Assembly: GCA_964483245.1 (NCBI GenBank)
Contig: CAZABP010000021.1
Coordinates: 1-64,000, forward strand
Direction of reading: 5' to 3'
Source: CAZABP01 sp964483245
GTDB taxonomy: Bacteria > Planctomycetota > UBA1135 > UBA2386
DNA: 64,000 bases
In this document: positions 48,130 through 59,100 of the stretch, one piece after another
How the letters are laid out: every line of letters starts with the position of its first letter
How positions within the stretch are numbered: the first letter of the stretch is position 1
The notes under the pieces: model-generated
Told to the model about the DNA's origin: nothing
Databases searched by the model: none
What the model saw: the letters and a program-made list of their open reading frames with translations, nothing else
Program-made: the position numbers and the translations under genes

Positions 48130-48663
48130 CTACTTGGCTTCGAGCGTGTCGGGGTCGAGCCTGATCTGGTCCCCGACGTCGACATTGAGGCCGACGCGGA
48201 CCTTGATGCCGTTGGTGAGGACGGCGTCCTTGAGGCCGGAGCCGCCGCCCTTCATCGGGGGGGCGGTTTCGGCGACGGTGGCAGTCACGGTCTGGGGCGG
48301 GCGGACCTCGACGAGCTTGCTGGCGACGTAGAAGCCGGTGTAGGCGTCGGCTTCCCACTTGAGGGCCTCGGCAGCGATCTCGTGGCTGCAGCGGACTTCG
48401 TTGCCGGAAGGGTCGAAGAAGACCTCGTCGACACCGTCGCGGTAGCTGTAGGTGAGTTCGACCTCCTCGCTCTCGAGGACTTCGTACTTGGTATCGCCAT
48501 GCTCCTTGAGCTCGGTGACGCGGCCGGTCTCGAGGTCGCGCAGCTTCATCTGGACGAACAGCCGCCGGTCGTTGCGCAGGATGTTCCAGTGCACGACGGT
48601 GGCGGGCCGACCCTGATGGCTGACGAGGTTTCCTTTGCGTAGGTCGAGTGCGTTGCGCTGCAT
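48130..48663 (-). CDS. efp: Elongation factor P-like protein with atypical loop
   Basis: 177 residues with the three-domain EF-P layout: KOW-like N-domain (GNLVSHQGRPATVVHWN..., then KLRDLETGRVTEL), middle OB domain and C-terminal OB domain (TVTATVAETAPPMKGG, VRVGLNVDVGDQIRLD). EF-P relieves ribosome stalling at proline stretches. The domain-I loop reads LRNDRR (29-34) where the canonical form is KPGKG. Aligned from KL...L-TG, aspartate D32 falls on the modified lysine (E. coli K34), flanked by arginines. So it may work unmodified, use an Arg modification, or be a divergent EfpL-like factor. The start overlaps the divergent PHP gene start. Confidence 0.85.
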   Translation of the reverse strand: MQRNALDLRKGNLVSHQGRPATVVHWNILRNDRRLFVQMKLRDLETGRVTELKEHGDTKYEVLESEEVELTYSYRDGVDEVFFDPSGNEVRCSHEIAAEALKWEADAYTGFYVASKLVEVRPPQTVTATVAETAPPMKGGGSGLKDAVLTNGIKVRVGLNVDVGDQIRLDPDTLEAK

Positions 48664-49783
48664 GATGGGGGCGGGGACTCTACCGCGGGTCGCCGCGGTT
48701 TGCCTCGCCCTGGGCATGGGCTCCTGCGCGCTGTTGACGACGCGCTCCGGCCCGGCGGCCGGGTTCACGCCGTATGCGGACCGCCCGGTGGTCGGGACGG
48801 GGTTGCGCGATTGGAAGGGCGCGGTGCACGTGCATTCGTTCCTGTCGCACGACTCGCGCGGGACGATCCCGGAGATCGCGGCGGCGGCGGAAGCGTGTGG
48901 GCTGGACTTCCTGATCATGACGGACCACCAGACGCCGCACAGCGTCTCGCGCGGCACGCGCGGCATGATCGGCCGCACGCTGTTCCTGGTCGGCGCGGAG
49001 ATCCGCACGCCGCAGGGCACGTTGCTGGCTTTCCCGCTGCGCCACTTCGTGCGGCCGGGTGCGACGCTGGCGGAGACGGTCGCCGACGTGCACGCGCAGG
49101 GAGGACTGGCGTTCGCGGGGCATGCCGAGCGCGAGTTCGCCTGGGACGAACCGGCGCTGGACGGGGTGGAGATCGTCAACCTGCACGCGGCGGCGAAGGA
49201 CGCGCCGGTCGGATCGCTGGCGTTCCACACGATGTTCACGCCGATGCGCACGATGCTGTCGCTGCTCGCGATGCGTCCGGACCTGGTGCTCGGGCGCTGG
49301 GATCAGCGGCTGGGCGTGGGGCTGCCGGCGACGCCGGTCGGCGGCAACGACGCGCACGCGAATGTCTCGGCGCTGTTCGCGACGATCGGGACCTATGAGG
49401 AGATCTTCGGCGTGTTGAGCACGCACGTGTTGGCGCCGGAGCTCAGCGAGGCGGCGATCGTCGAAGCGCTGCGCGCCGGCCGCACGTATGTCGCGTTCGA
49501 CCTGCACCGCGACGCGACCGGGTTCGACTTCCGCGCGCGGAACCGGGACGGGGACCATCTGCCGGGCAGCGAGCTCACCTCCAGCGCCGAGTTGGAGCTG
49601 CGCGTCACGGTGCCGGCTGCGGCCACGATCCACCTGCTGCACGAAGGCCGGCGTGTGCGCGCAGGCGAGGGGCTGACGCTGGAGCTGCGCGACCCGCCGC
49701 CGGGTGTGTGGCGTGTCGAGGTGGAGCTGTCGAGCGCGCGGCCGTGGATCTACTCGAGCTGGATCAGGGTCTTGCCGCGTTGA
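48662..49783 (+). CDS. Secreted PHP-domain protein
   Basis: 373 residues: an N-terminal hydrophobic stretch (VAAVCLALGMGSCALL; possible but weak lipobox ending GSC) then a PHP-type metallohydrolase domain. Metal-binding signatures are VHVHSFLSHDSRGTIPEIAA, LDFLIMTDHQTPHS, GAEIRT, GHAEREFAWDEP and GGNDAHANVS. The C-terminal 110 residues form a beta domain (SAELELRVTVPAAATIHLLHEG). Bacterial secreted PHP proteins are probable phosphoesterases. The true start (48662, 48665 or an internal one) is uncertain because no ribosome binding site stands out, and the start codon overlaps the efp ATG on the other strand. Its 3' end overlaps eda by 20 bases. Confidence 0.88.
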   Translation: MMGAGTLPRVAAVCLALGMGSCALLTTRSGPAAGFTPYADRPVVGTGLRDWKGAVHVHSFLSHDSRGTIPEIAAAAEACGLDFLIMTDHQTPHSVSRGTRGMIGRTLFLVGAEIRTPQGTLLAFPLRHFVRPGATLAETVADVHAQGGLAFAGHAEREFAWDEPALDGVEIVNLHAAAKDAPVGSLAFHTMFTPMRTMLSLLAMRPDLVLGRWDQRLGVGLPATPVGGNDAHANVSALFATIGTYEEIFGVLSTHVLAPELSEAAIVEALRAGRTYVAFDLHRDATGFDFRARNRDGDHLPGSELTSSAELELRVTVPAAATIHLLHEGRRVRAGEGLTLELRDPPPGVWRVEVELSSARPWIYSSWIRVLPR

Positions 49784-50405
49784 CCTTCTCGACGAAGTGC
49801 TGCGCGCGCAGCCGCACGTTCTCGTAGCGCGCGTGCGCGAGATCGTCCGGCTGGAACAGGTTGTTCACGAAGCCGACGCCGAACGACCCGGCCGCGAACC
49901 AATCGGCGACGTTCGTATCGGTGACGCCGTTGGTCGGAAGGATGCGCAGAAATGGCATCGGTCCGCGGACGGCCCGGACGAACTCCGGACCGCCGGCCGG
50001 CATCGGGAACAGCTTGACAATGTCGGCGCCCGCCTGCCACGCGTGTGCCATCTCGGTCGGTGTCATCGTGCCCGGGATCGCGACCAGGTCGTGATCGCCG
50101 CAGAACCGCACGATCGCGGAGTCGAATACCGGACTGACGAGGAAGCGGGCCCCGGCGTCCAGGGCGCGCCCGGCTTCCGCCAGCGTCAACACGGTGCCGG
50201 CACCGACCAGCAGCCCCTGCTGCACGAAGTGCCGGATCGCGTCGATCGCGCCCGGCGTCGTCAGCGTGATCTCGACGATCCGGAAGCCGCCTTCGACGGC
50301 CGCTTCCATCGCCGGCACGACCGCCTTCCCGTGCGCCGTGCGCAGGATCGCGGAGCAGCGGTGTTGCTCGAACAGCGAGAGGACTTCGGCGCGGTTGGTC
50401 GCCAT
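49764..50405 (-). CDS. eda: KDPG/KHG aldolase (Eda-like)
   Basis: 213 residues, TIM-barrel class-I aldolase. Signature residues are the catalytic glutamate in FRIVEITLTTP, LVGAGTVLTL, FLVSPVFD, the Schiff-base lysine K131 in ADIVKLFPM and the phosphate-site TNGVTDTNVADW followed by GVGFVNNLF. It splits 2-keto-3-deoxy-6-phosphogluconate to pyruvate and glyceraldehyde-3-phosphate (Entner-Doudoroff) or acts on 4-hydroxy-2-oxoglutarate. Other Entner-Doudoroff genes are not adjacent; gnd lies 11 kb downstream. It faces the PHP gene and overlaps its stop. Confidence 0.93.
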   Translation of the reverse strand: MATNRAEVLSLFEQHRCSAILRTAHGKAVVPAMEAAVEGGFRIVEITLTTPGAIDAIRHFVQQGLLVGAGTVLTLAEAGRALDAGARFLVSPVFDSAIVRFCGDHDLVAIPGTMTPTEMAHAWQAGADIVKLFPMPAGGPEFVRAVRGPMPFLRILPTNGVTDTNVADWFAAGSFGVGFVNNLFQPDDLAHARYENVRLRAQHFVEKVNAARP

Positions 50406-50468
50406 GCGCGCGGATCTTGTCGCCGCCCGGCGGTGGCGGGAAGCGCCCGTGCCCGGTTCCATGCCGGC

Positions 50469-51737
50469 GTGCAGGATCTGATCCTCGAACTCTGGACGCG
50501 CAGCCGGCAGGGAACGGCGGCCGATCCACAGCGGGCGGAGACGCTGCGCGCGGCGCGGCTGACGCCGGAGGAACGCGCCGAGGTCCTGCGCGCGCTGCGC
50601 CGGATGACGCGGATGCGCCGGCGCGTCGACGAGGCGCTCGCGCCGTACCTGCCGTCCTTCGCTGCCGCGGCGCGCGAGCGTGCGCGCTACTTCGGCACGC
50701 TGCTGCTGAGCGGCGAGATCGACACGACGACTGCGCATCGCGAGCTGCCGCGGGTGCCGTGGGAGCGCGTGCTCGCCGCGGATGCTGCGATCGCGGCGGA
50801 GGCGGATCCGCTGCGCCGCCTGGCGCGCCTGCATTCGTATCCGGACTGGCTGATCGTGAAGCTGCACGCGGCCTACGGCGTGCAGACCGAAGCGCTGCTG
50901 CAGGCACTCGACGATGACCCGCCGGTCACGCTGCGCGCGAACCGCCTGCGCACGACGCGCGACGCGCTGCTCGGCGAGCTGCGGCGCGCCGGCGTCGACT
51001 GCCGCGCCGGACACGCGCCGGATGCCGTCGTCGTCACGACGCCGGTCAATGCGTTCCAGCTCGCGCCGTTCCGCGCCGGCGGCTTCGAGCTGCAGGACGA
51101 GGGCAGCCAGTGGATCGCGCACGTCGTCGCACCGCCGCCAACCGGCACGGTGGTCGATGCCTGCGCCGGCTCCGGCGGCAAGTCGCTGGCGTTGGCGGCG
51201 TTGTTGGGGGGGAAGGGGCATGTGCTCGCGCTCGACGTCGCCGCGCACCGCCTGCAGGAGCTGCGCTTGCGCGCACGCCGCGCGGGTGCCAGCAACCTGC
51301 GGGCGCTCGAAGTCGCCGAGGTGCAGTGGCCGGAGGAAGCCCTCGCGGTCGCACGCCGCGCCGACCGGATCCTCGTCGACGCGCCATGCAGCGGGACCGG
51401 CGCGATCCGCCGCCACCCGGAGGTCCGCTGGAACCTGCAGCCGGCCGACCTCGAACGGCTGACCGGCACGCAGCTCCGGCTCGCGCGCCATGCCGCCGGC
51501 CTTTTGCGTCCCGGCGCGCGCCTGGTCTACGCGACCTGTTCGCTGCTGCCGGACGAGAACGACGCGGTCGTCGACGCGCTGCGCGCGAACATGCCGTCGC
51601 TGCAGCTCGTGCCGCTGAAGGAGATCCTCGGCGGCGACACCGCGCGCGCGCTCGGCGACGGCACGTTCCTGCGCCTGCGACCGGACGTGCACGGTTGCGA
51701 CGGGTTCTTCGCCGCGGTGCTGCGCCAGCCGGCGTGA
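50469..51737 (+). CDS. RsmB-like 16S rRNA m5C methyltransferase
   Basis: 422 residues. The N-terminal ~150 residues are helical and weakly resemble the NusB-like domain of RsmB. The methyltransferase domain has VDACAGSGGKSLALAALLGG (SAM binding), VDAPCSGTGAIRRHPEVRW with C307 and VYATCSLLPDEND with C357, the two cysteines of NOL1/NOP2/Sun enzymes. It methylates C967 of 16S rRNA in relatives. Start GTG 50469 is a best guess, with no clear ribosome binding site. It converges with rsmE; the two share the palindrome 51752-51786 between and across their ends. Confidence 0.9.
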   Translation: MQDLILELWTRSRQGTAADPQRAETLRAARLTPEERAEVLRALRRMTRMRRRVDEALAPYLPSFAAAARERARYFGTLLLSGEIDTTTAHRELPRVPWERVLAADAAIAAEADPLRRLARLHSYPDWLIVKLHAAYGVQTEALLQALDDDPPVTLRANRLRTTRDALLGELRRAGVDCRAGHAPDAVVVTTPVNAFQLAPFRAGGFELQDEGSQWIAHVVAPPPTGTVVDACAGSGGKSLALAALLGGKGHVLALDVAAHRLQELRLRARRAGASNLRALEVAEVQWPEEALAVARRADRILVDAPCSGTGAIRRHPEVRWNLQPADLERLTGTQLRLARHAAGLLRPGARLVYATCSLLPDENDAVVDALRANMPSLQLVPLKEILGGDTARALGDGTFLRLRPDVHGCDGFFAAVLRQPA

Positions 51738-51751
51738 GCGGATGAGCTGGC

Positions 51752-51786
51752 GTGGCAAGATTGGGGTCAGACCCCCTTCTTGCCAC
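51752..51786. terminator. 35-bp palindrome at the convergent rsmB-like/rsmE ends
   Basis: Outer arms GTGGCAAGA (51752-51760) and TCTTGCCAC (51778-51786) pair perfectly and enclose GGGGTCAGACCCC (51763-51775), itself a perfect palindrome with a single central base. It begins 15 bases after the rsmB-like stop and covers the last seven codons of rsmE. It would act as a terminator for both. The GGTCAGACC core is a widespread REP-like motif in bacterial genomes, so it may be a mobile-repeat remnant. Confidence 0.7.
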
Positions 51787-52507
51787 AGCGCGCGCGCAAC
51801 GCGCCGGTCAAGGCGGCGAGCGCGGTCTCGACACGCAGCGGGTGTGCACCGGCGCGCACCGGCGTGAAGCCCCGCCCCGCCAGCAGCTCCACTTCGAACG
51901 GCGTGAACCCGCGCTCCGGCCCGACCGCCAGCGTCAGCGGCTCGCGACCATCGAGGTCCACGCCAGTCACGTCGACCCCGACATCCGGATCGGCGACGAA
52001 CCGCTGCGCCGGCGTGGCGAACTCATCCAGCTCGTCCTCGACGAACGGCCGGAACCGCGTGCACGCGCGCAGCTCCGGCACATGCGTGCGGCACGCCTGC
52101 GCCAGCCCGGCGAGCAGGTGCAGCCGCGCCTGCGCCGGCTCCAGCACGCGCGTCTGCAGGTGACTCTTGTCGACGCGCCACGTGCGCAGCAGCAGGATCC
52201 GTCCGAACCCGAGCGATGCTGCCGCGGCGAGGCAGCGCGCGAGCACCTTCGGGCGTGCGTGCGCCAGCAGCAGCACGTCGCGCGGGCGCGGTGGCGCCAC
52301 AGCCTCGATCCGGCAGCGCAGGGTCACCGAGCCTTCGGCAACGTGCAGCACCTCGCCCGTGCCGAGCGCACCGTCCACCAGGCCCGCGCGCAGCACCGTC
52401 CCAGGCTGCACCCGCTGCACGGTCTGCAGGTGCACCGCCCGCGCATCCTGCAAGCAGACGGTTCCATCCGGCCGGAGTTCACCCGGCTCCAACAACAACA
52501 GGTTCAC
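51767..52507 (-). CDS. rsmE: 16S rRNA m3U1498 methyltransferase (RsmE-like)
   Basis: 246 residues, SPOUT methyltransferase with an N-terminal PUA-like domain. Motifs: ARAVHLQTVQRVQPG near the start, LGFGRILLLRTWRVDKSH, then LAVGPERGFTPFEVELLAGRGFTPVRAGAHPLRVETALAALTGAL, in shortened form the family's GPEGGF...LRxETA signature. The second glycine of GPEGG is arginine here. The last residues CGKKGV are encoded by the left half of a palindromic repeat, so the C-terminus has been replaced or extended by the element. It is 15 bases downstream of the small receiver-like gene. Confidence 0.93.
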   Translation of the reverse strand: MNLLLLEPGELRPDGTVCLQDARAVHLQTVQRVQPGTVLRAGLVDGALGTGEVLHVAEGSVTLRCRIEAVAPPRPRDVLLLAHARPKVLARCLAAAASLGFGRILLLRTWRVDKSHLQTRVLEPAQARLHLLAGLAQACRTHVPELRACTRFRPFVEDELDEFATPAQRFVADPDVGVDVTGVDLDGREPLTLAVGPERGFTPFEVELLAGRGFTPVRAGAHPLRVETALAALTGALRARCGKKGV

Positions 52508-52522
52508 GCGACGGCGCAGGAT

Positions 52523-52897
52523 TCAGTGCGCGAGCTGCCGCAGCAAGCGCATGACCGCGAACATCCCGGCGCGGGCGGCCGGGTGCAGGTCGGCGAGCCG
52601 ATGCACGCCCCCGGCATCCCGCAGCAGGTCCCGGCCATAGACGATCACGAGCAGGTCGGCATGCACGGCCCGCAGCCGCGTCGTGACCTGCGCCGCGAAC
52701 CCCGGCGGGGTGTCCGGCGCGACGATCAGCGCGTCGTGACCGCCGCGCGCCATGAAGCAGCGCAAAGTCTCCAGCAGGCCGGTGCAGACGTCGACCTGGA
52801 CGCCGGCCTGCGCGAACATCTCGGCCAGCGGCGCCACGGTCGCCGGCGTGCCAGCGACGGCGAGCAGCTCCGGCGGTCGTCCGGCAGGTTCGGCCAC
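52523..52897 (-). CDS. Small hypothetical, degenerate receiver-like protein
   Basis: 124 residues with an alternating strand/helix pattern (LLAVAGTPATVAPLAEMFAQAGVQVDVCTGLLETLRCF, in parts, then HDALIVAPDTPPGF) that resembles a response-regulator receiver fold. The usual phospho-acceptor aspartate pocket is not clear: a DALIVAPD segment is in place of the D-x-x-L-P-D core. No output domain. It is in the same direction as rsmE with 15 bases between, so possibly co-transcribed. Function unknown; it could also be a chance open frame, since it overlaps no other supported gene but is short. Confidence 0.55.
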   Translation of the reverse strand: MAEPAGRPPELLAVAGTPATVAPLAEMFAQAGVQVDVCTGLLETLRCFMARGGHDALIVAPDTPPGFAAQVTTRLRAVHADLLVIVYGRDLLRDAGGVHRLADLHPAARAGMFAVMRLLRQLAH

Positions 52898-53136
52898 GCG
52901 GTTGCATCGACCGGGCGGCGATGCGGGGTCAAGCTCGCGACCCGCGGTTGTCGATCTCCTGCTGCCATCGCGCGGTTCGCGGGCCGGCTGCGCGGCGTGC
53001 CCAGCGCAGTTTTCGGCAGAACCGCCCGTGGCAGGAGTTCGTTCGGGGCGCCGGCGTGGCGTTCTTGAAGTGCCGGAAACCGGCGCCGATCCGGGGCGTT
53101 CGCGCGCAGCCTTCCGGCCGACCGAGACGAGATCCG

Positions 53137-56100
53137 ATGCGTATTCCGACAGTCCTCCTCCCGCTCCTGCTCTGTTCGACGATCGCCTGGATCTGGCTGG
53201 CCAATGCGCTGCGCGACGGGGAGGACGCGCTGATCGAGCGCCGCTACGTCGACGCGGTCCGGCACCTGCAGCAGGCGCTGACGGAGACCCAGCTGCAGCC
53301 GGAGCGGGACCGGATCCTGCTGCTGCTCGGCCGCGCGCAGGGCCTGCTCGGCCAACACGAGGCGGCGATCGCGACCTATCGCCGGATCGAGGCGGAGCAC
53401 GGCAAGTCGCTCCTCGCCGACAAGGCGAGATTCCAGATCGCCGAGACGTTTGCCGCCTCGCGCCGGATGCGGGAGGCGGCCGAGATCTATCGGGAACGTG
53501 TCACCTGGCTGGTCGGCTTGGAGCGCAAGGAGGAGATCGCGGCGACCTACCTGGGCCTCGCCGAGAAGGCGGTCGCGAAGGATCCGCCGGACCATGCGCG
53601 CGCTGTGACGTTCTACGACCTGGCGCTGGACCTCGGGTTGCGCGCCGACCGCACGCGGACCGTGCGGCTGCTCGCTGCGCAGTCGGTGCTCGCGACCGGC
53701 AACCACGCCGAGGCGATCCGGCGGCTGCAGCCGCTGGTCGACGAGCTGACGCTCGCGACCGGCCGCCAGCGCGCGATGCTGGCGCTCGGTCGCGCGAAGG
53801 CGAAGGCCGGCGACCGCAGCGGTGCGCGCGCGGTGTTCCGCGATGCGATCGTGCTGGCGAAGGAAACCCCCGAAGCCGGCCAGGCTGCCTGGGAGATCGC
53901 GTTGACGTTCGGAGTCCCGCAGCCATCGGCCGCGGCCCTCGACCGCGCCGTCGCTGCGCTGCAACAACTCGCGAGCGAGCACCCCACGCACCCGCAGGCG
54001 AAGATCGCGAGCTACCTGATCGCGCGCTGCCAGCAGGCGGTCGGCCGCAGCGAGGCGGCGCTCATCTCGGTGCGACAGTTCCTCGCCGACCCGGACACGG
54101 CAGGGACGCCGGAGCGGGCCGAAGCGGCGGCGATGGTCGGCGACCTGTTGGATGCGCAGGCGCATCACACCGAAGCGATCGCGGCCTGGCGTGAATACCT
54201 GGCGGCGCATCCGTCGCACCATGCCTGGGAGCGCGTGCAACAGGCGATCGTCGATGCCGAGTTCCGGATGGCCGCGCTCGCGATGCGCGCCGGCAAGGAG
54301 CGCTACGGCGAAGCGCGCGAGCGGTTCGAGGCGTTCATGGCGGCGCATCCGCTGGATCCGCGCAATCCGGACATCCTGGCGTTCCTCGGTGACATGCTGT
54401 TCGACGAGGCAGACGACAAGGCGGAGTACGAGCTCGCCCGCGACGCGTACGTGCGCTGCGTCGCAAAGTACCCCGGCCGCGAGCCATCCTCCCGCGCGCA
54501 GTTCCTGATCGGCGAGATCTACGAGACCAAGCTGCACGAATTCTTCCAGGCGCTCGAGGCCTACAGGAAGGTGACGTGGGGCAGCTACGCCCCGCAGGCG
54601 CAACTTCGAATCGCGCGCCTGACGCGCAAGCATCTTGCGCTGTTCACGCCGCGGACGTTCCGCAGCGACGAGCCGGCGACGTTCGAACTGACCTCGCGAA
54701 ACATCGAGAAGCTGCGCGTCCGCGTCTGGCGGCTCGAGCTCGAGACGTATTTCCGCGCGACGCACACGGCTGGCGACGTCGAGCGGCTCGACATCGAAGT
54801 CATCGAACCGGACCGGACCTTCGACTGGTCGGTGCCGGAGTACAAGCAATACCGCGAGACCAGCGAGGCGGTGCGGCTCGGCTTCGAGGAGACGCGGCCG
54901 GGTGCCTATGTCGTCAAGGTGGACGATGGCGAGCTGGAGGCGACGACGCTGGTCGTCGTCACCGACATCGGGTTGATCGTCAAGAGCTCGCGCCACGAGC
55001 TGCTCGTGTTCGCGCAGAACCTCAAGGAGCAGCGCCCGGAGCCGGGCGTCCGCGCCGTCGTATCCGACTGCCACCGTGAGGTCGCCGCTGGCGTGACCGG
55101 TGCGGACGGGGTCTGGCGCCTGCGTTCGGACGAGCTGAAGAACCTCGGGCAACTGGTCGTGTTCGGCGTGGGGGCCGGCGGCTCCGGCGCGAGCACGGTC
55201 GATCTGAGCGGACTCGGCTACAGCGAAGGTCTGACGCCGAAGGCGCACCTGCTGACCGATCGGCCGGCGTACGAGCCAGGGCAGGTCGCGCATCTGAAGG
55301 GGATCGTGCGCGAGGTGCAGGCAGGGCTGTACCGGCTGCCGCAGGCCGACGGCTACCGGCTGTCGCTGACGACCGCGAGCGGGCGGTTGATGTTGCGGCG
55401 CGAGATCCAGTTCACGCCGTTCGGGTCGTTCGCTGCCGACTTCCCGCTGCCGCCGGAAGCGGAGCTCGGCACCTGGCGCGCGACGCTGGAGCGGGATGGC
55501 GGGCAGAGCTGGCACGTCGCGTTCGAAGTCGCGCGCTACGAGCGGCCGCGGCTCAGCCTCGTGGTCGAGCCGGCGACGCCGGTCGTGTTCCGCGGCGAGA
55601 CGCTGCGTGGCCGCGCGATCCTGCGGCACTTCCATGGTGGGCCGGCGGCCGGTCGCGACGTCGAGCTGACGCTGCGCCTGCCGGATGGCGGCTCGATCCT
55701 GCGCCGTGCGAAGACGACTGCGGCGGGTGAGGTCGAGTTCGAGTTCCCGACGACGGAGTTCGCCGAGGAGGCGCTCGCGGTCGTGCAGGTCGCCGTCGCC
55801 GAGGAGAACCTGCAGGCGGAGCTGCCGATCCCGATCGTCACGACCGAGCTGGTGCCGCAGGTCTCGGTGTTGCGCCCGGTCTATCTGGCGGGCGAGAAGT
55901 TCGACGCGCGGGTGAAACTCGAGGACCGCGCCGGCAAGTCGCTCGCGCGCAGCGGCAAGATCGCGCTGCTGCGGCTCGAGACCCGCGATGGACGGCAGGC
56001 CGAGGTCGAAGTCGCGGCGCAGGAGTTCACCAGCAGCGCCGACGGGCAGGCGACCGTCCAGTTCACGGCCAACACCGGTGGTCGCCATCTGCTGCGCGTC

Positions 56101-59100
56101 AGCGTGCGCGACCGCAGTGGGATCGACGTGCACGGGCAGACTGCGCTGGAGATCTCCGGCAAGGACGACGAGATCAAACTGCGGCTGCTGACCGACAAGC
56201 AGAGCTGGCGCGTCGGCGAGCAGGCAACCGTCAAGGTCGCCAACCGCGCCGGGCGCCGGCTCGTGCTGCGGACGCTGCAGGCAGACGGGATCCTCGCCGC
56301 CGACACGTTCGTGCTGCCGGAGGGGGAGTCGACGCTGGAGCTGCCGCTGCAGAGCGAGCACGCGCCGAACTTCGCGCTGGCGCTGAGCATGATCGACGGC
56401 ACGCACTTGCACGTGGCGCAGCGGGAGTTCGAGGTCGCGCGCGAGCTGCGGCTCACGGTCACGGCGCCGCCAACGGCGCGGCCGGGTACGGAGATCGAAG
56501 TCGAGCTCGAGGCACGCGATCCGCATGGCCGTCCGGTGGCGGCCGAGATCGCTTTGAGTCTCGTCGACCGCGCGCTGCTGGAGCTGTTCGCCGACCCGAC
56601 GCCGGAGATCGGGGCCTGCTTCTTCGGCCAGCGGCGCGAGACGGAGTTCCGCACCGCGTCGAGCTGCGGTTGGAGCTACCGCGGTGAGTCACGGCTGGTC
56701 AACGCGGCGCTGGTGGCCGAGGAGCGCGCGCGCGCGCCGGCCAAACCGGTCGGCCCGACGACGGGCGGGGACGACGTGTTCTTCGGCGCGGCGTCGCGCG
56801 ACGTGCGCGTCGGGAACGTATTGCGACGGCTCGACGAGCTGGCCGATGCCGGCCGGCCGGAGGCGACCGCCCAGGTCATGGAGGTGCAGGAGGAGAAGGA
56901 GGTCGCGTTCGACAGCCAGGAGTGGAACTCGGCGGTCGGCCTCGGCGGCGGAGCCGGCGGCAAATTCGGCGGCCGGCGCGGCGGGCGCAAGGCGGAGAGC
57001 AACAAGGACCTGGACCTGAAGTCGCTGGCGTTCCATCGCGGCTTCCGCTTCCAGGACTCCGCCGCGGACGAACAGGCGTTCTACGGCCAGTCGCTGCGTG
57101 CCTCCGACGAGCCGCGCAAGGACTTCTCCGAGACCGGTGCGTGGCTGTCCGCCGTCGTGACCGGCGACGAGGGGCGCGCGCGCGTCAAGCTCGCGCTCCC
57201 CGACTCGCTGACCGGCTGGCGGCTGCAGGCACGCGGCGTCACGACCGACACGCACGTCGGCCAGTCCGAGCGTGAGCTGGTGACGCGCAAGGAGCTGCAG
57301 GCGTCGTTCGAGCTGCCGCCGTTCCTGCTCGAAGGGGACCGTGCCGAGGGTTCGCTGCGGTTCGAAAACCTGACCGAGCGCGAGCTCGCGATCCTGTACG
57401 AACTGGCGACGAAGCAGGGCGCGCACGAGCAGAAGTTCGACCGCCAGCTCGCGCTCGGCGCCAACAGCGAGAGTGCGCAGACGTTCCCGCTGCACGCGAC
57501 CGCGGCGCTGCCGCTCGAGTTCGCCCTCAGCGCCGCCAGCGGCGAAGTGCGCGACGCCGTCGAGCACCTGCTCGAAGTGGTGCCGTTCGGAATCGAGTTC
57601 CGCGCTGGCAGCAGCGGGCGGCTCGACGACGAGCGCAGCTTCACGCTCGCGCTCCCGCCCGGGCACGAGTACCGCAACCTCGCGCTCGCGATCGAGGTCG
57701 GACCGGCCGGCAGCCGCGAGCTGCTGCGGCTCGCGCTCGGCCAGGGTGCGGTGCCGTGGAACTGCCGGCAGCTGGAATCGACGCTGCTGGGCGCGGCGAG
57801 CCGCGGCGTCGGCGCGCTGCACGTCCTGGCAGCGTTCGAGCAGAACGGGCTCGGCGAGACCGCCGACCTGCTGCAGCTCCGCGCGCTGGTCGCGGGTGCT
57901 GTCGCGCGCCTGACGGCGGCGCAGCAGAAGGACGGTGGCATGCCGTGGGTGCGGGGTGACACCGACCTGCGCACGACCGCGCAGGCGCTGCTGCTGCTCG
58001 CCGGCGCACACGCCCGCGGGTTCGCGGCGGCCGGTCCGAGCGCCGACCTCGCCGCGGACTGGCTGATCGCAAACCTCGGCCGCGCCCGCGTCGACCTGCG
58101 ACCTCTGGTGTTGGAGGCGCTGGCGGTCGCGAACCGCGTGCGCTTCGAAGACCTGAACTCGGCGCATCGCGGGCGCGCGAGCCTGGACGTCGGCGCGCTG
58201 GCGCGGCTCGCGCTCGCCTGGCAGGCGCACGGCCGCGGCGGGCTCGCCGGCGAGGTGTTGCAGGTCATGCGCCCGAAGCTGTCGTTGCGCAGCGACGCGG
58301 CGGCGGCCGACGTGGAAGCGCATGCGCTCGCGGCAGCGGCGCTGCTCGGCGCCGATCGCAACGATGGCAAGGCGGCCGAGATCCTCGGCTGGCTCGAGAC
58401 GCAGCGGATCGGTGGTGCGTGGGCGACGCCGGAGGTGACTGCGGCGGCGCTGCGCGCGCTGTGCCTGGCCGGCGGCTTCGACCGCGCCACGGCGAACCTG
58501 GCCGAAGTCGACATCACGGTGAACGGTCAATCGATGCCGGCGGCGCTGCGCTCCGGCGTGTTCGCGGCGGATGTCCCGGCGGCGTGGCTGCAGCCGGGCA
58601 GCAACCAGGTCCGGCTCGCGTTGCGCGGGCGCGGCAAGGCGCACTACGTCGCGACGCTGACCGGCTTCGCACCGGAGTTCGACCAGCGCGACCGGCGCCG
58701 CGATCTGTTCGAGATCCGCCGGCTGTATCTGCCGGCGCACCTGCGCGAAGGCACGCAGACCGTCGCGCCCGGGTTCTCGGTCGTGACCGGCCGCGGTTGG
58801 AAGAGCTGGCGCAACGAGATGCGCACGCTGGAGACCGGCGACAGCGGACAGGTCGAAGTGTCGTGGTGGGCGCCGACCGACCGCACGCAGCGCGCCGGCC
58901 CGCTGGTCGTCGAAGAGCCGCTGCCGGCCGGCTGCTCGGTGCCGCGCGATTCGATCAAGGGCAACTTCGATCACGTCATCGCGACGCCGTCCCGGCTGCT
59001 GTTCTACTACCGCGACGGCCGGCACTCCGACACGTTGCGCTACGAGCTGCTCGGCCGGCACGCCGGTCAGTACCGCGTGCTCCCGACGCGCGTCTATGCC

